Shown one piece after another: positions 12,123 to 24,322 of a stretch of DNA of 64,000 nt; position 1 is the stretch's first letter; the number at the start of each line of letters is the position of its first letter. Source of the DNA: Bryoerythrophyllum caledonicum (taxonomy: Eukaryota > Streptophyta > Bryopsida > Pottiales > Pottiaceae); assembly GCA_963971425.1 (NCBI GenBank), contig OZ020521.1:7023519-7087518 (forward strand). Direction: 5' to 3'. A model generated the notes under the pieces. That model had not been told where the DNA came from. It saw nothing but the letters and a program-made list of their open reading frames with translations, and did not search any database. A program made the translations under genes and the position numbers.

Positions 12123-12437
12123 TCCCATCGAGTTCGCGCGACACCTCATGGAGTAACCGTAGGGTGGAGGTGTGCGCGCGCACACCCCCAACTGCTGGTG
12201 CCCTTCCACCCATCTGAAAATCGTCGCGTGCCACCTCTAGACGTCGGTGAGGAAGAGCTTCGTGAGTTCAGGGTTCATGTTTACGTTAAGGGCTGCTGGA
12301 AATAAGTGGAAATGTTCATTTTAGTGTAGCGCAGCCCAATCTACCCGGAGGCGCGGCGAAGCCCAACTCACGCGGAGGGTTTGGGTGGGCGCAGCCCTAC
12401 CCACCGCACAGCCCAATCCACCCGGCCACCGGCAAGC

Positions 12438-12637
12438 NNNNNNNNNNNNNNNNNNNNNNNNNNNNNNNNNNNNNNNNNNNNNNNNNNNNNNNNNNNNNNN
12501 NNNNNNNNNNNNNNNNNNNNNNNNNNNNNNNNNNNNNNNNNNNNNNNNNNNNNNNNNNNNNNNNNNNNNNNNNNNNNNNNNNNNNNNNNNNNNNNNNNNN
12601 NNNNNNNNNNNNNNNNNNNNNNNNNNNNNNNNNNNNN
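12438..12637. other. Assembly gap, 200 N
   Basis: Exactly 200 N bases, which suggests a placeholder of unknown true length. The right edge runs directly into a GC-rich minisatellite, the probable cause of the gap. Confidence 0.95.
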
Positions 12638-12760
12638 CGTCCGCGCTCTGTCCGCGGGCAGTCCGCTCCCTGTCCGCGGGCAGTCCGCGCCATGTCCGCG
12701 GGCAGTCCGCGCCCTGTCCACGGGCAATCCGCGTTTCGTCCGCGACCAGTCCGACGCAGA
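12638..12760. repeat. 22-bp GC-rich minisatellite (CAGTCCGCNCCCTGTCCGCGGG)
   Basis: About five copies of a 22-bp unit alternating CAGTCCGC and TGTCCGCGGG. It is probably longer inside the gap. The same unit makes up the array at 21330-21640. Protein frames through it are low-complexity artefacts. Confidence 0.8.
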
Positions 12761-12899
12761 TTCCTCGTCCACTCAGTTACTTGTCCGCGCGCCTCTAAAA
12801 ATTTTGCGTATCCTTTTTTGTATTCTTCATGTGGCCTTGGAATTTGGCACACTTATTATAAACATAGAGATGATCTTGTGCCAAAAATTTCAAGGTAAA

Positions 12900-13852
12900 T
12901 TAACCCCTAAGGTACCAAGACAGTTTTACACCAAAAACACTTCAAAATTAATGGATTCTAGTGCAATGAATTAAGAAGGTAACAAAAACTTTGATTTTTA
13001 GTTCTGACCGTAGGATCTCAATAAAGGCTTATTAAGTAATACATGTTCAAAATTTCATAAACTTTGACCGCACGGATTGAAAGATTATAGTGTTTGAAGT
13101 CAAGCAAATGGTTCATTTTCTTCCCTGCGTTTAGTGGATCAGCAGACTTTGACTTCAGTTAGTGTCAAAAAACTTCACTACACAAGGTCTAAATCTATTA
13201 CCATCTTGTTAAGCATGATGTTAGCTCCTTACACACCAATTTTTAGAGGTAGAGACAGGGTGTAGCATATTCAAAACAAGTGTGCAAGGAGTGGAGGCTC
13301 GAAATTTGTTAATTCACACTTTAATTTTTTTTGAACTTAATGTGTTTTCGATTGATAATCCGAATGGTCAATAAGAAGCTTTACATTACGTATTGTTGTG
13401 GAAAAAATAAAAAGTGAAAAATATGAAGATCTCTAGGTTTTATGTGGAAAAGAAGAAGTTTTTTTGGTACCTTGCCCGACAATGAGTGACAATGTGTGAA
13501 AATGTTTGACTTGGGTTGGTATGCTATTTTTCACTAAAGACAAGAAATTTTTTTTGACAACATGAAGGGAAATAATATTACTTGCGAGTACTGAAAATCT
13601 CACTTTCAATAGAGTATCATATCAAAAGTTTTTGGAGGTGCCCGAGGTGCCCGCCCTCCCCATTTAAAATTCAATACCCTATAACTTTTTCATCAAATGT
13701 TCAATTTAGGAAAAAATTGTTTTCCCACTGAGCTCTTGGTAATGTCTTTCTATAGTAAAAATTTCAAAGTGGAATGTTGGAAATTGACACCATAGGAACC
13801 TGACCGATTTTTCAAAAAGCCAAATTTGGACACTTGGTCCTGTAGGGGTTAA
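12900..13852. mobile_element. piggyBac-like non-autonomous element, 953 bp
   Basis: The best-preserved copy of the family. It begins TTAACCCCTAAGGTACC and ends GGTCCTGTAGGGGTTAA, so the ends are inverted repeats starting CCCC next to TTAA. TTAA target duplication followed by CCC ends is the hallmark of piggyBac-type elements; the superfamily is inferred from this alone. No transposase frame. Confidence 0.75.
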
Positions 13853-16089
13853 CAAATAATCAGCCCTGGGGAGGATGTCAAAGTTGGCAGCTGTGAATGG
13901 CTCACAACTACACATCTTGGTAGATTTTGAATATCTTTTTTTGTATTCATCATCTAGACTTGAAATTTGGCACACATTTTTTTAACATAGAAATTATCTT
14001 GTGCCAAAAATTTCATGGTAAATTGACAAATTTTTAGCCCTAAGGAGGGCGCCAAAGTTGGCAGCAGTGTAGTGTGGAAACGTATATAAGCAAAAAATTC
14101 GAATTATTTTTGGACCCCACTGTACACTATGGTGGAGAACTCCACCGGCCAAGAATTCAAGGGAAATGGAGCAATAAGATCGGAGTACAAATTGTTCTTC
14201 ATTGGATTGAGTTTACACTATGGCTACGACTTGACCGGTGAAGAACTTCAAGCATGGATGAAAATATGACATGGATGCCTATGTGGCGACACTGTATTGA
14301 AGAGTTCCTCTGCTCTGGATTAGTTTCTTCTGCGACCTCAACCCCCGGACAATAAACCAAACCACTTGACGAGAACAATTTGCTTAAAATATACTTTCCC
14401 TCTACAAATTTGCTGAATTTTACATAAGTTCAAGTTCTTTCTTTTTCTTCCACGAGTGTCTATCTTTTAAAAAAATTGTTGGATAAGTTGCGCATTTTTT
14501 TCTAGTTTGTGTAGTACAAATTTAAAGTTAGTGTGATTAGCATTCAGTGAGTTACGTGCATTTTAGTGGAATGGAGTTCTGCATACTGTGCAAATTTTTT
14601 TTGCTATTGACTTTCAATTGTACTTTAATTGTAATGACATGATTGTGGGGTTTGTGTTTAGAGGAGGAGTTTACTACTTGTAACTCTTTCTTAGATTTTC
14701 AAAGTTGATAGTAGCCCAAAAACTCTATGCTAGATTATGTTTTCTATACAAGAAGTAGAGTTAACCCGGTGTAATAAGTGGCTCTCAATCTTGCATTGAA
14801 TGTTGAAACCATGTGAGCTTTTTACCACACAAACTAGACAAGTAGAAACATTTTTTCCAACAACTTTTTCTACATTTTTACACTTGATATAAATGGTATA
14901 GAATTTGAAAGGTGATTGCGGACAAAAATGCATGTTGGACCTTACAACATTAAGTAGATGGGAGATATCCATCCTTTGTTCAAAGAAATCAAAAACTATT
15001 CTGGAAAATGATTTTTCATCTACTAAGGGTTGGTGCATTGAAGAAATTAGAAGGAAAAGACAAGATGACATGGCAAAAAGCGGGAAGGAAATTTTAAAAA
15101 CAATTTATATTTATGACACATAATTTATTTAGAATATTTTTGTCCTAGTTTGACCTTATATTTGGACATCAATCTTTGTCGAGATATATCTAGTCTTTAG
15201 TTTTATTTTCATATTGACATCTTTTTAAATTTCTTTTACACACTCGTCTAATGTGCGAATATCATTTCATTTCTATTAGTTGGGTCAATTCTTGTCCACA
15301 TTAACAAACAATGTCCTAAAGATTTATACTAATAATTTTGGCTGAGACTTCTTAACCGCCGGTGGAGTTCCTCACCGTAGTGTAAATTCCTATTAGGCAC
15401 CGGTAACTCATAACACTTATAAGTTGTGATGTTGATGATTTGTAAAACTTATAAAAAAAATCCACTTAGCAGAATTTAAAAGGTAAATACATAACATTTA
15501 TAGAAATAATGGATGTAATTACGAAACTTTGATTCATTATTCATCTATTCGTGTCACCCTCAATCTTAAACCTCCATTAGGCACTTGTTGTCTAGAAAAA
15601 ATATTAACCAACAAAAGTACTTTATCTTTCTGGGCACATACCATCATACTACTAAAATCATAATCCGCGCAGTGAACCATGGACCGATCAATCGCGTTGT
15701 CAACCTTGGAGTAAACTATGGGTACGGTGCAGCCAACCACGCAGTAAATCATGTTACCTTTTTTAAATTATAGTTTGTCATATAAAAACTAAATGAGAAT
15801 CCCCGGACTATTGCGCTGCAAAGCATTAGCTTGAGTTTTTGGGTGTGACAAATATGCATTTGTGTGTTGCAATCTGTGCTTTTGATTAGAAATTGGACGT
15901 TCAATTTTTTTTTGAGTTAAGCTCTAAAAGATTGAATTGTAAGTTATGAGTTGTAAACTTCGAGTGAAAAAGTTGTGAAGTTGGAGTTGTGAGCTTCGAG
16001 GTTGGCATACAAAGTTGGAGTTGCAAAATTACATATTCGAGTTGTGGAGATTGAAATTACAAGTATTGAGGTGAGATTACAAGTTTTGA
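13853..16089. other. Spacer with repeat fragments
   Basis: 13910-14060 repeats, in diverged form, the sequence just left of the 12900 element (GTGCCAAAAATTTCA[AT]GGTAAATT), so the piggyBac-like copy probably inserted into another repeat. Short frames near 14730-15120 are not supported as genes. Confidence 0.4.
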
Positions 16090-16212
16090 GACTGTAATTG
16101 CAAATTGAGTTTGTGGGTGTGTGAATTTGAGATTGTAATTGCAAGTTGAGTTTGTGGGTGTGTGAATTTGAGATTGTAATTGCAAGTTGAGTTTGTGGGT
16201 GTGTAAAATTTG
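16090..16212. repeat. 41-bp tandem repeat, three copies
   Basis: Three consecutive copies of GATTGTAATTGCAAGTTGAG followed by TTTGTGGGTGTGTGAATTTGA, nearly identical. Confidence 0.85.
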
Positions 16213-16468
16213 CATTTGTGTGTTGCAATTTGTGCTTATCCAAAATAAGATTGAAACTCTTGATTACACATTTGACATTCATAACATTTTTTTAAATGCC
16301 ATGTTAAAATGCAAAAAATCTAATACTGAATTAATTGTTTACTATTCTATTCTATTACTAGTGGAACCCCCGTCCTAACCGATGGGTCATGAGCAATCTT
16401 GAGTTAAACAAATGTATGTGGATAAAAACTTTAAATTTTGGATTATATCAAATCCAAATCCTAATGAA

Positions 16469-16635
16469 AGGACACATTCAAAGGATTCCTCTAAAAAGTA
16501 CATTCAAATGATTCCTTCAAAGGGCACATTCAATGGATTCCTCCAAAGGGCACATTCAATGGATTCCTCCAAAGGGCACATTCAATGGATTCCTCCAAAG
16601 GGCACATTCAATGGATTCCTCCAAAGGGCACATGC
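16469..16635. repeat. 26-bp tandem repeat, about six copies
   Basis: Unit CACATTCAATGGATTCCTCC plus AAAGGG. The inner four copies are identical and the outer ones diverged. The near-identity suggests recent expansion. Confidence 0.9.
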
Positions 16636-16917
16636 AAAGAAATTGTGGAATTGTTTTGTAGCGTTCATTCATTTGACGCTCCATTTTCATCTACGTGTTC
16701 ATCCACTTGACGTGTTCTTCATCCTGTATTCTTTTATATATATATTATAAAAATTCATGCATGGGTTTCAAAGATATATTTATATTTTATGTAGATTGTT
16801 GTTACCTTTCTTTTTTATATTTTGTGATTTTAAAACTACACTAAAATGGTTGAGCTAATGCGTTGCAAAGCAAGCGCCAACTGCTAGTCCTCCTCTGAAA
16901 ATATAACATAAATTGTT

Positions 16918-17328
16918 TTATTTTTTTTCTGTTGTCGTCCATGTTTTTTTAGCATGGCATTGTATACATATATTTTCCGGGTTTAGAAAGTGCCTATACT
17001 GAGATACCAAGTGTTTTGATGTATTCATTTTTTTTAAAACCTCTACATAAATGTCCCCTGAGCGCGTTTTCACCATGACGGGTATAGCCCTTGATATCAT
17101 ATCTCTTCTTGAAATTCGCACCCATCCATGAGAAAATAGAAGCTCTTTCTCGTTAGCACCTCCTGGAAGTAATGTGCAAAATCTCTTTGCAGTAGCCACC
17201 ACAAGGTCATCAAATAGAACTACATTATTTTTGTGCATTGTCGTAAACCTTTTGAAATTTGGCTTCCTCCACTTCAGGGAATTAAGAGTGTTAACACTTT
17301 TCGAGGTAACCCTTATCAAGGTCTGACT
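16918..17328 (-). CDS. Unrecognised open frame, about 136 codons, possible exon or remnant
   Basis: A minus-strand frame without an ATG at its start. It follows a TAG that could be part of an acceptor. The composition is protein-like (for example LFDDLVVATAKRFCTLLPGG and HGWVRISRRDMISRAIPVMV). No family is recognised and no neighbouring exon was found. It could be a fragment of an element gene. Confidence 0.25.
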   Translation of the reverse strand, partial: SQTLIRVTSKSVNTLNSLKWRKPNFKRFTTMHKNNVVLFDDLVVATAKRFCTLLPGGANEKELLFSHGWVRISRRDMISRAIPVMVKTRSGDIYVEVLKKMNTSKHLVSQYRHFLNPENICIQCHAKKTWTTTEKK

Positions 17329-18777
17329 GTACTAGGTACCTTATCGTGTGTTACAATGTCTAGAAATAAAAAAGAAAACATATGGTAAACATACAGAAAG
17401 TGTATAAAATAAGTCTTAAAAGTAAGTATTTTGTAAAACATATGGAAAACACAAAGGATGGATATCAATATAATTGTTTACTTGGGTTTAGGGTGCCGCG
17501 GTTTAGGTTTTGGATTCATACAGTAGTATATTTCAAGACCTTACGATTATGAATCCAAAATTTCACTTTAAATATGATTTTAATGTCTCCTTATGGGAGT
17601 GGTTGATTGAACTAGTCTTTGAGCGGGTTGGGGTATTATTTTGGTCATGAGTGACCCGCCCTTGTCAAAGATGGCAGGATGGGCCATGTAAGGAATCTTG
17701 CCGTTAGGGGTAATAGATCCCAATTAAATTGGAAGAAGAATGAACATGGAACAAAGGACCAAGGGACAATAATGAATAATATCTAAATAAAATTAGAAGG
17801 GGAGGGAATGGAAGAGGGTTAATCGCAGATGACTATCTAAACTAAATTAGAATGAGAAGGAGGAGGAGATTTATGACTAAAGCATTCAATTAAAATAGAA
17901 TGAGAGGGAACCAAAGGAACAAGGTTCCCATTTCAAATTTTTTAAATTCCTTCTCATTCTATTTCAATGAAGTTCTTCATTTGCAACGATACATTTTCAG
18001 GTGTGTCATTTCCAACATCGGAAATCATTTATTGTCTATACAAAAGAAGAGCATTTCATGTGAAGTCATGGAATTAGAGAAAATGGCCCACATTGTAAAC
18101 TAGGGAATTAATAGTAGGGTTTCATTTCCTAAAAATGGTATATCTGAATTTGTAATTTGCCAGTCCTCCACTGCTTCTACCAATTTCTGTGATATGCGTT
18201 GCCTTTTCTTTACCTCATCTAATTCGTTACAACACCTTGGCAATGATGATAACGATGTTACATAGAAAAGTCTTACTTGAATGTTAAACGTTAAACCTAA
18301 GTTATAGGGAGAGGAATCCAAGCCGAACAAAGATGACGAAAAAACGATGAAATATTCTAAGAATTGTCTGCCCTAAACAACAAATACTATCTTTATTGGA
18401 ATTATTTTACATCCATTTCAAGTCTTACTTCCCCGGATTTTTTTAAAAGAATAAGCGGATAAATAATACAAGAAAATCGGATTTTGATTTGCAACTTGCA
18501 CATCAATATTCTTTTTTTACAAAGGTCTACTCTAGAAGGAATTAGAAAGTTTCTAGAAGAACATGTAGGGAGAATTGGAAAATGTGCTTCCGGTAGATGG
18601 AAGTTTTCTAAATTTGTTTTCTCAAAATCAAAAAGGAATTTGTACACATGTACATTACATCTCTCTTTTGTACTAAATATTTAATAGATTTTGCGATTCT
18701 AGGAACCTAAACTATTTGATATTTGCCTAAAGAAAAAAATACGCTGAATTAGTACGCACTATTTATCTTCTATACCC
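17329..18777. other. Spacer, no gene seen
   Basis: AT-rich sequence. Several 60-80 codon frames occur on both strands without supporting composition. About 500 bp upstream of 18778 may include the 3' UTR of the minus-strand RING gene. Confidence 0.35.
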
Positions 18778-19300
18778 TTAGCGCGACGATGAGGCACCAT
18801 CATTACGGCGCGTTTGAGGTCTATAAGAAGCTCGCAGCACCTCTGTTCTCGGTCTCTGTCTATTCCGTAGACCATCGAGGATAGCCTTGACTTCTGGGGA
18901 AACATTGTTCAAGATAAAGTCAAGGGCCAAACTATGTAGCCGAGGTTGATGATACGTTCTTTCCGTAACCAAGTCCACCGTTGCATTGCGTAGTTCTGAG
19001 ACTTCTCCCACCGCGCGATACATACTCCTGAAATCCGCATCAGTGATTGCCATCACTCCAGATGAGTTGTAATGTGGTGCAGGCCCAAGGCCATGTAATA
19101 TTGTCTGTGTCTCACGATCAAAATGCCACCCCATTACATTGTAGAAAAACATCTTCAGACCGTAATCTGGTGGTTGGTTAGGATACAACCCCTCCGCCGC
19201 CCGCAATATGTTTGTTGGATCTTTTAAGGTGCCATATGCCTCGTTTGCTGCAACCAGCTCTGCATGTGATACGTGAATCTCCAATTCCATTTCACAGGTT
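18778..19300 (-). CDS. C-terminal part of the RING protein, in a shifted frame
   Basis: A frame of 170 codons from ATG 19290, open back to a TGA just upstream. It continues the 19224-20924 frame after a one-nucleotide shift in the overlap 19224-19300. The protein is helical and hydrophilic (RAAEGLYPNQPPDYGLKMFF; LALDFILNNVSPEVKAILDG) and ends with a basic, Ser-rich tail. No domain is recognised. Its composition matches the upstream frame, so it is read as the C-terminus of the same protein. An intron or an assembly indel could also explain the break. Confidence 0.5.
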
Positions 19301-20924
19301 TCCCTTCATCAGTGCCTACGTCAAAATTTGGAAAGTATTCTTGACGATACTCCCAATGTGTCGGCATGAAATCTCTCAAGCCAAATTGCAAATATAGACG
19401 GGCATGATACAGCGAATGACAAATGATGCATGAGCGACTTTGGATCATATGCTCAATGAGACATTGTGGATGGAATGAATGTCCACATGCTCCGAGCGTA
19501 TAACACCCTTCCGAGCCCCATGGATATTGACAAATGGGACAAGTTTGACCCTCTGTGGTCATTGTCCCCGCATTTGCCCATATTTTATGTTGCCCATCTC
19601 TACCCTTCTCATGGATATCAAAACGGTGATCTTCTTCTTGAATGCGCGCCCAGTCGATGCTACCATTGGCAGTATTCACTTCTGGGTCCATGTCATCCCA
19701 TCTACTTGGATACATTTTTTCCAACGTCGGCCAAGATGTAAGTAAGAAGGCTCTCAACTTGTGGTTAGATGTCCACTCTTCAGCAATCTCTGCTATCTCA
19801 GCCTCACATTGTCTCGCACGTGATGCCGCCAACACCGTGCCCAACATCATGGTTTCCCTATCGGTATGGAGTTGGAGTATGTCGCTTTGCATTGCAGAAA
19901 TACTTGCTTCATATTTCGTATTACAATTGCGGGCTTCTTCTAATTCAATCCGCAATTGGGCCATGCTAGCAACCATCTCGTTCTTCTCCGCTTCCAAACA
20001 TTCCATTTTTAGAGCTGCTTCTTTCGCATGTTCTTCTGCTTCAGCCTTGTACGCTTCATACTCCCTGCGTAACTGATCGTGTTGTTCTGCCGTCACATGT
20101 CCGATGGTAAGATCCTCCAATCTCGGACTACATTGATTCCATATCTCGTCAACGATTTGTTGATCCACATCTTGTTGGACGAGGGGAACTTCCGGAGGAT
20201 GTTGAACGAGGGCCACATTCTGGGGGCCTTGTTGGGACCCACCATCACGAGGCGCTTCACCAGCTGGCACAATATTATTCCTTCGATTGCGGGGCTTTGG
20301 TATCGCTCGATCCGCTGGCAACTGTTGGCCTGGTGGATCAACCAAACTACTCTTTTTGCTAAACCACTCCGGCACGGGATTTCTAGGAATTGATAGTATA
20401 GGCAACCTCGATGTAAGTGCGTCGCCTAAATGCTTCCCAACATTGCCAGGGAGGTCCAAAGCTTGATTAAGCGTCGACCAATCAACCCGCTTGTGCAACA
20501 CACACTCCGCGTATACCATCGCAGCTATTCTTCTAGGAATGGTATTCTTTGGCCAACGTGTTTCGTGGGAGATGGCTCGTAAAATCTCCAAAAACCTCCA
20601 TTTTATCTCTACGGAAGTAATGTTGGCATACGTCAATTGCTTCATTCGGCAATAATCCTCGTGAACATCCGGAGTATACCATCGGTCGAGGTGAGCAAAA
20701 CCAATGTGCTCATACGCCTGTTGACATGTCCATGGCTCCGGTAGATTTTCCCATCCGAAGTACGCCAAGAGATTAAGGTCTCCGTAAATTTCTAGCTCCA
20801 AATCTGTAGCCTTCTTGGCTCTTTTTGAGGGACCCGCGCCCAAATCTGGCGGATTTAAATTCCTCCTCCCTCCACCGTCTCCACCACCTCCACCACCTCC
20901 ACCACCGCTATGCATGGTTGCCAT
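19224..20924 (-). CDS. Coiled-coil protein with C-terminal RING finger, 566 aa
   Basis: Starts at ATG 20924 (MATMHSGGGG). A Gly-rich N-terminus is followed by a globular region (about 40-190) with no recognised family. A long coiled coil lies at about 279-378 (Glu/Ala/Arg/Leu-rich), and a RING-H2-like finger at 462-502 (CPIC ... GACGHSFHPQC ... CIIC, eight Cys/His ligands in order). A RING finger normally marks an E3 ubiquitin ligase; activity here is inference. It lies on the same strand as, and 0.9 kb downstream of, the hAT gene, with a minisatellite between. There is no plant housekeeping homologue I recognise, and a role within a mobile element is possible but unproven. The frame is lost near 19230-19290, where a -1 shift gives a further 150 or so sensible residues. 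Confidence 0.6.
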   Translation of the reverse strand: MATMHSGGGGGGGGGDGGGRRNLNPPDLGAGPSKRAKKATDLELEIYGDLNLLAYFGWENLPEPWTCQQAYEHIGFAHLDRWYTPDVHEDYCRMKQLTYANITSVEIKWRFLEILRAISHETRWPKNTIPRRIAAMVYAECVLHKRVDWSTLNQALDLPGNVGKHLGDALTSRLPILSIPRNPVPEWFSKKSSLVDPPGQQLPADRAIPKPRNRRNNIVPAGEAPRDGGSQQGPQNVALVQHPPEVPLVQQDVDQQIVDEIWNQCSPRLEDLTIGHVTAEQHDQLRREYEAYKAEAEEHAKEAALKMECLEAEKNEMVASMAQLRIELEEARNCNTKYEASISAMQSDILQLHTDRETMMLGTVLAASRARQCEAEIAEIAEEWTSNHKLRAFLLTSWPTLEKMYPSRWDDMDPEVNTANGSIDWARIQEEDHRFDIHEKGRDGQHKIWANAGTMTTEGQTCPICQYPWGSEGCYTLGACGHSFHPQCLIEHMIQSRSCIICHSLYHARLYLQFGLRDFMPTHWEYRQEYFPNFDVGTDEGKPVKWNWRFTYHMQSWLQQTRHMAP

Positions 20925-21329
20925 GCTTTAAACAACCCTAAACCACTACGAAGTACTTCAAATTGCTATTCTAATACTAGCTAACTATTCTAATATGATT
21001 ATGCCGCCTATAACTAATTGCACTTCAAAATAGTGCTACAATTAATCCCATGCAAGCACTTCAAAATAGTACTGATGAGAGATTGTTAAAAAGTATCAAA
21101 TACACGGCTTCTTCAAATCTCTGACAACTTCAACAGCTTCTGTACCTGTGCTGATGCTTTTGAGGACTAAAAATTCCCCTCTCGGGTAATCTCTGTCCTC
21201 AAAAGGACCACTTTCCCACGCTGAAAACCCCGCACACCGCCGTCAACGTGGAGGCAAGTGCGTCAGGGCGTCTAGGATTCGCGGGAAGGTGTGCAAAAAA
21301 CATTTCCTCCCTCCCCTTTTATACCCCCC
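20925..21329. other. Spacer upstream of the RING gene
   Basis: No coding frame. It presumably carries the 5' flank of the minus-strand RING gene. Confidence 0.4.
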
Positions 21330-21640
21330 TGTCCGCCCTTGTCCGCCCATGTCCGCGCTTGTCCGCGGCCGTAGGGCCGCACCTGTCCGTGCCCTGTCCG
21401 CGTCTCGTCCGCGTCTTGTCCACGCCTCGTCCGCGGGCAGTCCGCTCCCTGTCCGCGCCTCGTTCGCGCCCCTGTACGAGGGCAGTCCGCGCCCTGTTCG
21501 CGGGCAGCCCGCTCCCTGTTTGCGGGCAGCCCGCTCCCTGTCCGCGGGGAGTCCGCGTCCAATCCGCCACCATTCCGCGAGCAGTCCGCGGGCATTCCGC
21601 GACCTGTCCGCGCCAGTCCGATGCAATATCTGCGGGCACT
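21330..21640. repeat. 22-bp GC-rich minisatellite, second locus
   Basis: More than ten diverged copies of the same CAGTCCGC/CCCTGTCCGCGGG unit as at 12638-12760. Both arrays end with CAGTCCGA[CT]GCA. All five reading frames of 100-140 codons across it are low-complexity artefacts. Confidence 0.8.
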
Positions 21641-21842
21641 TCACTCCATGTCCGCTAACTCCTAACTGTTTTTCGCATTCAATTTACTGGATACCTTATT
21701 GTGCGAGATGAATGTCTTGAAATAATAATGACATTAAAAAGTAAGAGTATTATGAAACATATGGATAACATACACAAAGAATATCAATAGACCTCTTGTA
21801 TGCATAATGGGAAATTTAATAGTCATACATTCAAGATCGCAC

Positions 21843-24322
21843 TCAAACTGTTGGGTCATTCTCTTCTATGCACCGTGGATCCACATCAGATTCATCTGTG
21901 CTCTCTTCATCGTCGGACTGTGGAGTAGCACTTCTCAATTGCAAGTTATCGTCTCGACCAATAACCAACCTCCTTGTTGGACGAGAGCCGCCGATGTCAC
22001 GTATTCCATTGTCATCCATATTGGGTCTTCCGTCAGATGGGTCGTAAGCTTCACCGACAAATGGCATTAGTATTCCTTGATTCCTTCGACGTCTCTTCCT
22101 CCCTCGTGTAGTCCTTCGTCGACCACTAGCACTTGCGGTGCTTATAGCAGCCTCCCCGCAATGTGGAAGTGTTGTACCTACATCAACAATTGCATTGATG
22201 TCTACATCTAAGGACGAAACTATCCCTCTTCCACTTGTTACAAGAACCCTTCCACCCCTGCGTATAGAATGACCTCGCTCACTTGCTGGAGTGAGAGGTT
22301 GCCTTCGAACGGTTGGACTATGAACAGTATTCGTCCAAATGGATTGCAGACGATTTCGTCCTTGTCTAATGTTTGGACGATTGTTTTGAAGTGCTACCAA
22401 TGAAGCACCGACCCCCCGTGTGGTCGCTTCACCGAATCTCCCCGCAACTACATGACTACAGGTGATCCGCCGATTTGGTATTCCAACTTGGGGAGGTACA
22501 TCAACCTCTGTGGTTGACACATTCACTACACCCTCTTCAATAGGCGTGGATAACCCTTGAACATTTGAAGTCATAGTACATGGCAGATTGGAATTGCCAT
22601 TGCAAACCACCCTTGATGGCACAAGAGACGTATCACACGCCGGTGTAGTGGCCTCCTCATCCATGTGATCCGGGATATGTTGCCTTTCCCCACCAAATGA
22701 TAACGAATCACTTTCAGGCTGGGATGGCAAGTCAACGTTTGCGTGGACGGCTTGGTGGTGAACGCCCCCTTCCTGTTCACGCCAGAGTCCTTGTCCTGCA
22801 CAAAGTTGTCCAAATGACGGCCCATCATCATCCCCGCGAAGGTTAGATGGCAATTGAACATGTTGTGGTTCTTCACCTTCGATAAACTCAAAAACACCAA
22901 TATCTCCAGTTCTACGATCACCATCAAAGTGGAGACCGTCATAATTCGAATTGTTATCCCCATCACGGTGACCCTCACCACCATCACCATCTGAATCTTC
23001 ATTGTCCGAATCAAAAGTACCAACGTCCATGTCAAAATCACCAAGTCCATCATGATCGACATGATGGCCATCATCATTGGCATCATCAGAATCGTCCCCA
23101 TTGCTTTCATCATCGGAATGCACGCCATTCAACTCAAGCCATTGAGCAACCCTCGTTCCTCTTCGATGCCTAAGGAGCCTAGAATTGGTGTAAATGTAAA
23201 CGAGGTCCTCCGCCCGACTATGTTGTAGGCGATTGCGGGATTTGTTGTGAACATAAGAGTACATGCTCCAATTGCGTTCGCATGCCGAAGCAGAACATAC
23301 TTGAGCAAGGATGCGTCTTGCTATAATCTGCAATTGCTTTGCCCCGCCTCCCATGGCATCCCACCATTCATGGGGCGGTACATTCAAGACATTTGGTTGC
23401 ATGGAATCTGCAAATGTCCCTATGTTCTCAATGAAATCTTGGTACTGATTGAGGACCAAACCTAGATCATCGTCCCTCGTAACTAGGTTCCGAAGAACAC
23501 CATTCAAGATTGGTCTCGCAAGCTCGTGCTCGTGCAACGGGACCCATCCACGCAAAGAAGGATTCAACATAGCCCCCGCCCAATGAAGGTCAGTAATCAT
23601 GAGCCTCCATCTTGCATTAAAGGCATCTAATGCCCTTGTTGCCAAATCTTGTTCCAAGCAGAACGGGGCATTGCGGAATCCTTGAACATGGATCCCCAAT
23701 TCATGCATGACCTTCCATGCATGACACATAGCGGGAGCATTGCCGTCAAACACACGAAGAACACGTACCGCCGGCAACACCATGTACTCAAAATTCACAC
23801 AAACATCCCAAAATCCATCCGAGCGTATAACGCATCGTGCATAAAGGCCTTTTGCATGTGCCCTTGTATTTTGAGTCCGCAATACCGCTAGAAAAGCATG
23901 CCAGTCTTCATCAACCACCATTCGCTCCAATGCCTGGCGAACTTGGAGGAGGCGTTGTATCGTGAGAAAGTTTGTTGCAAACCGTGTCTCATTGGGCAAA
24001 CGAATAGAAAGATCGGGTGATAACCTTCGAAAGATTGCTTGTGGGGCATGGTGGTTCTTGATGAATAAACAAACAACCCTTGCCTTCTTAACAATCCTTT
24101 GTACCCACGCTTCTTTGCCCCAATCTTCCAGTAAAAGATCCAAGCAATGGGCAGCGCATCCTTGAACATAGAGATGTGGAATTTCTTGCATGATGTCACG
24201 ACATGTGGCCGCCATGACTGGAGCATTGTCCGTGCATACTTGGACAACATTTGCATGTCCAACCATTTGCAGAACATTTGCAGAACCATTCCGGACATCC
24301 CCAGAGTTCCGGGTTGGCTCTC
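21843..24322 (-). CDS. hAT-family transposase, N-terminally truncated, with long acidic C-terminal extension
   Basis: ATG at 24266 (frame open from about 24320), 807 residues. It begins at the first catalytic region of hAT transposases (VVQVCTDNAPVMAA, Asp at residue 13), continues through the RNase-H-like fold (NETRFATNF, 94-100) to the C-terminal dimerisation region at about 310-365 (QIIARRILAQVCSASACERN; RNRLQHSRAEDLVYIYTNSR). The BED zinc finger and the N-terminal 200 or so residues typical of hAT are absent in this frame. Residues 370-807 form a disordered extension, first Asp-rich then Arg-rich (RRRTTRGRKRRRR near 740), which is unusual for this family. The frame upstream belongs to a different protein (24196-24585). 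No terminal inverted repeats or 8-bp duplication were located. Confidence 0.8.

Noticed and set aside
12368..12974. Reading frames of 130-200 codons across 12.4-13.0 kb
   Set aside because: They pass through the N gap and the 22-bp minisatellite.
21243..21711. Five overlapping 100-140 codon frames at 21.2-21.7 kb
   Set aside because: All are produced by the GC-rich 22-bp repeat; residues are periodic.
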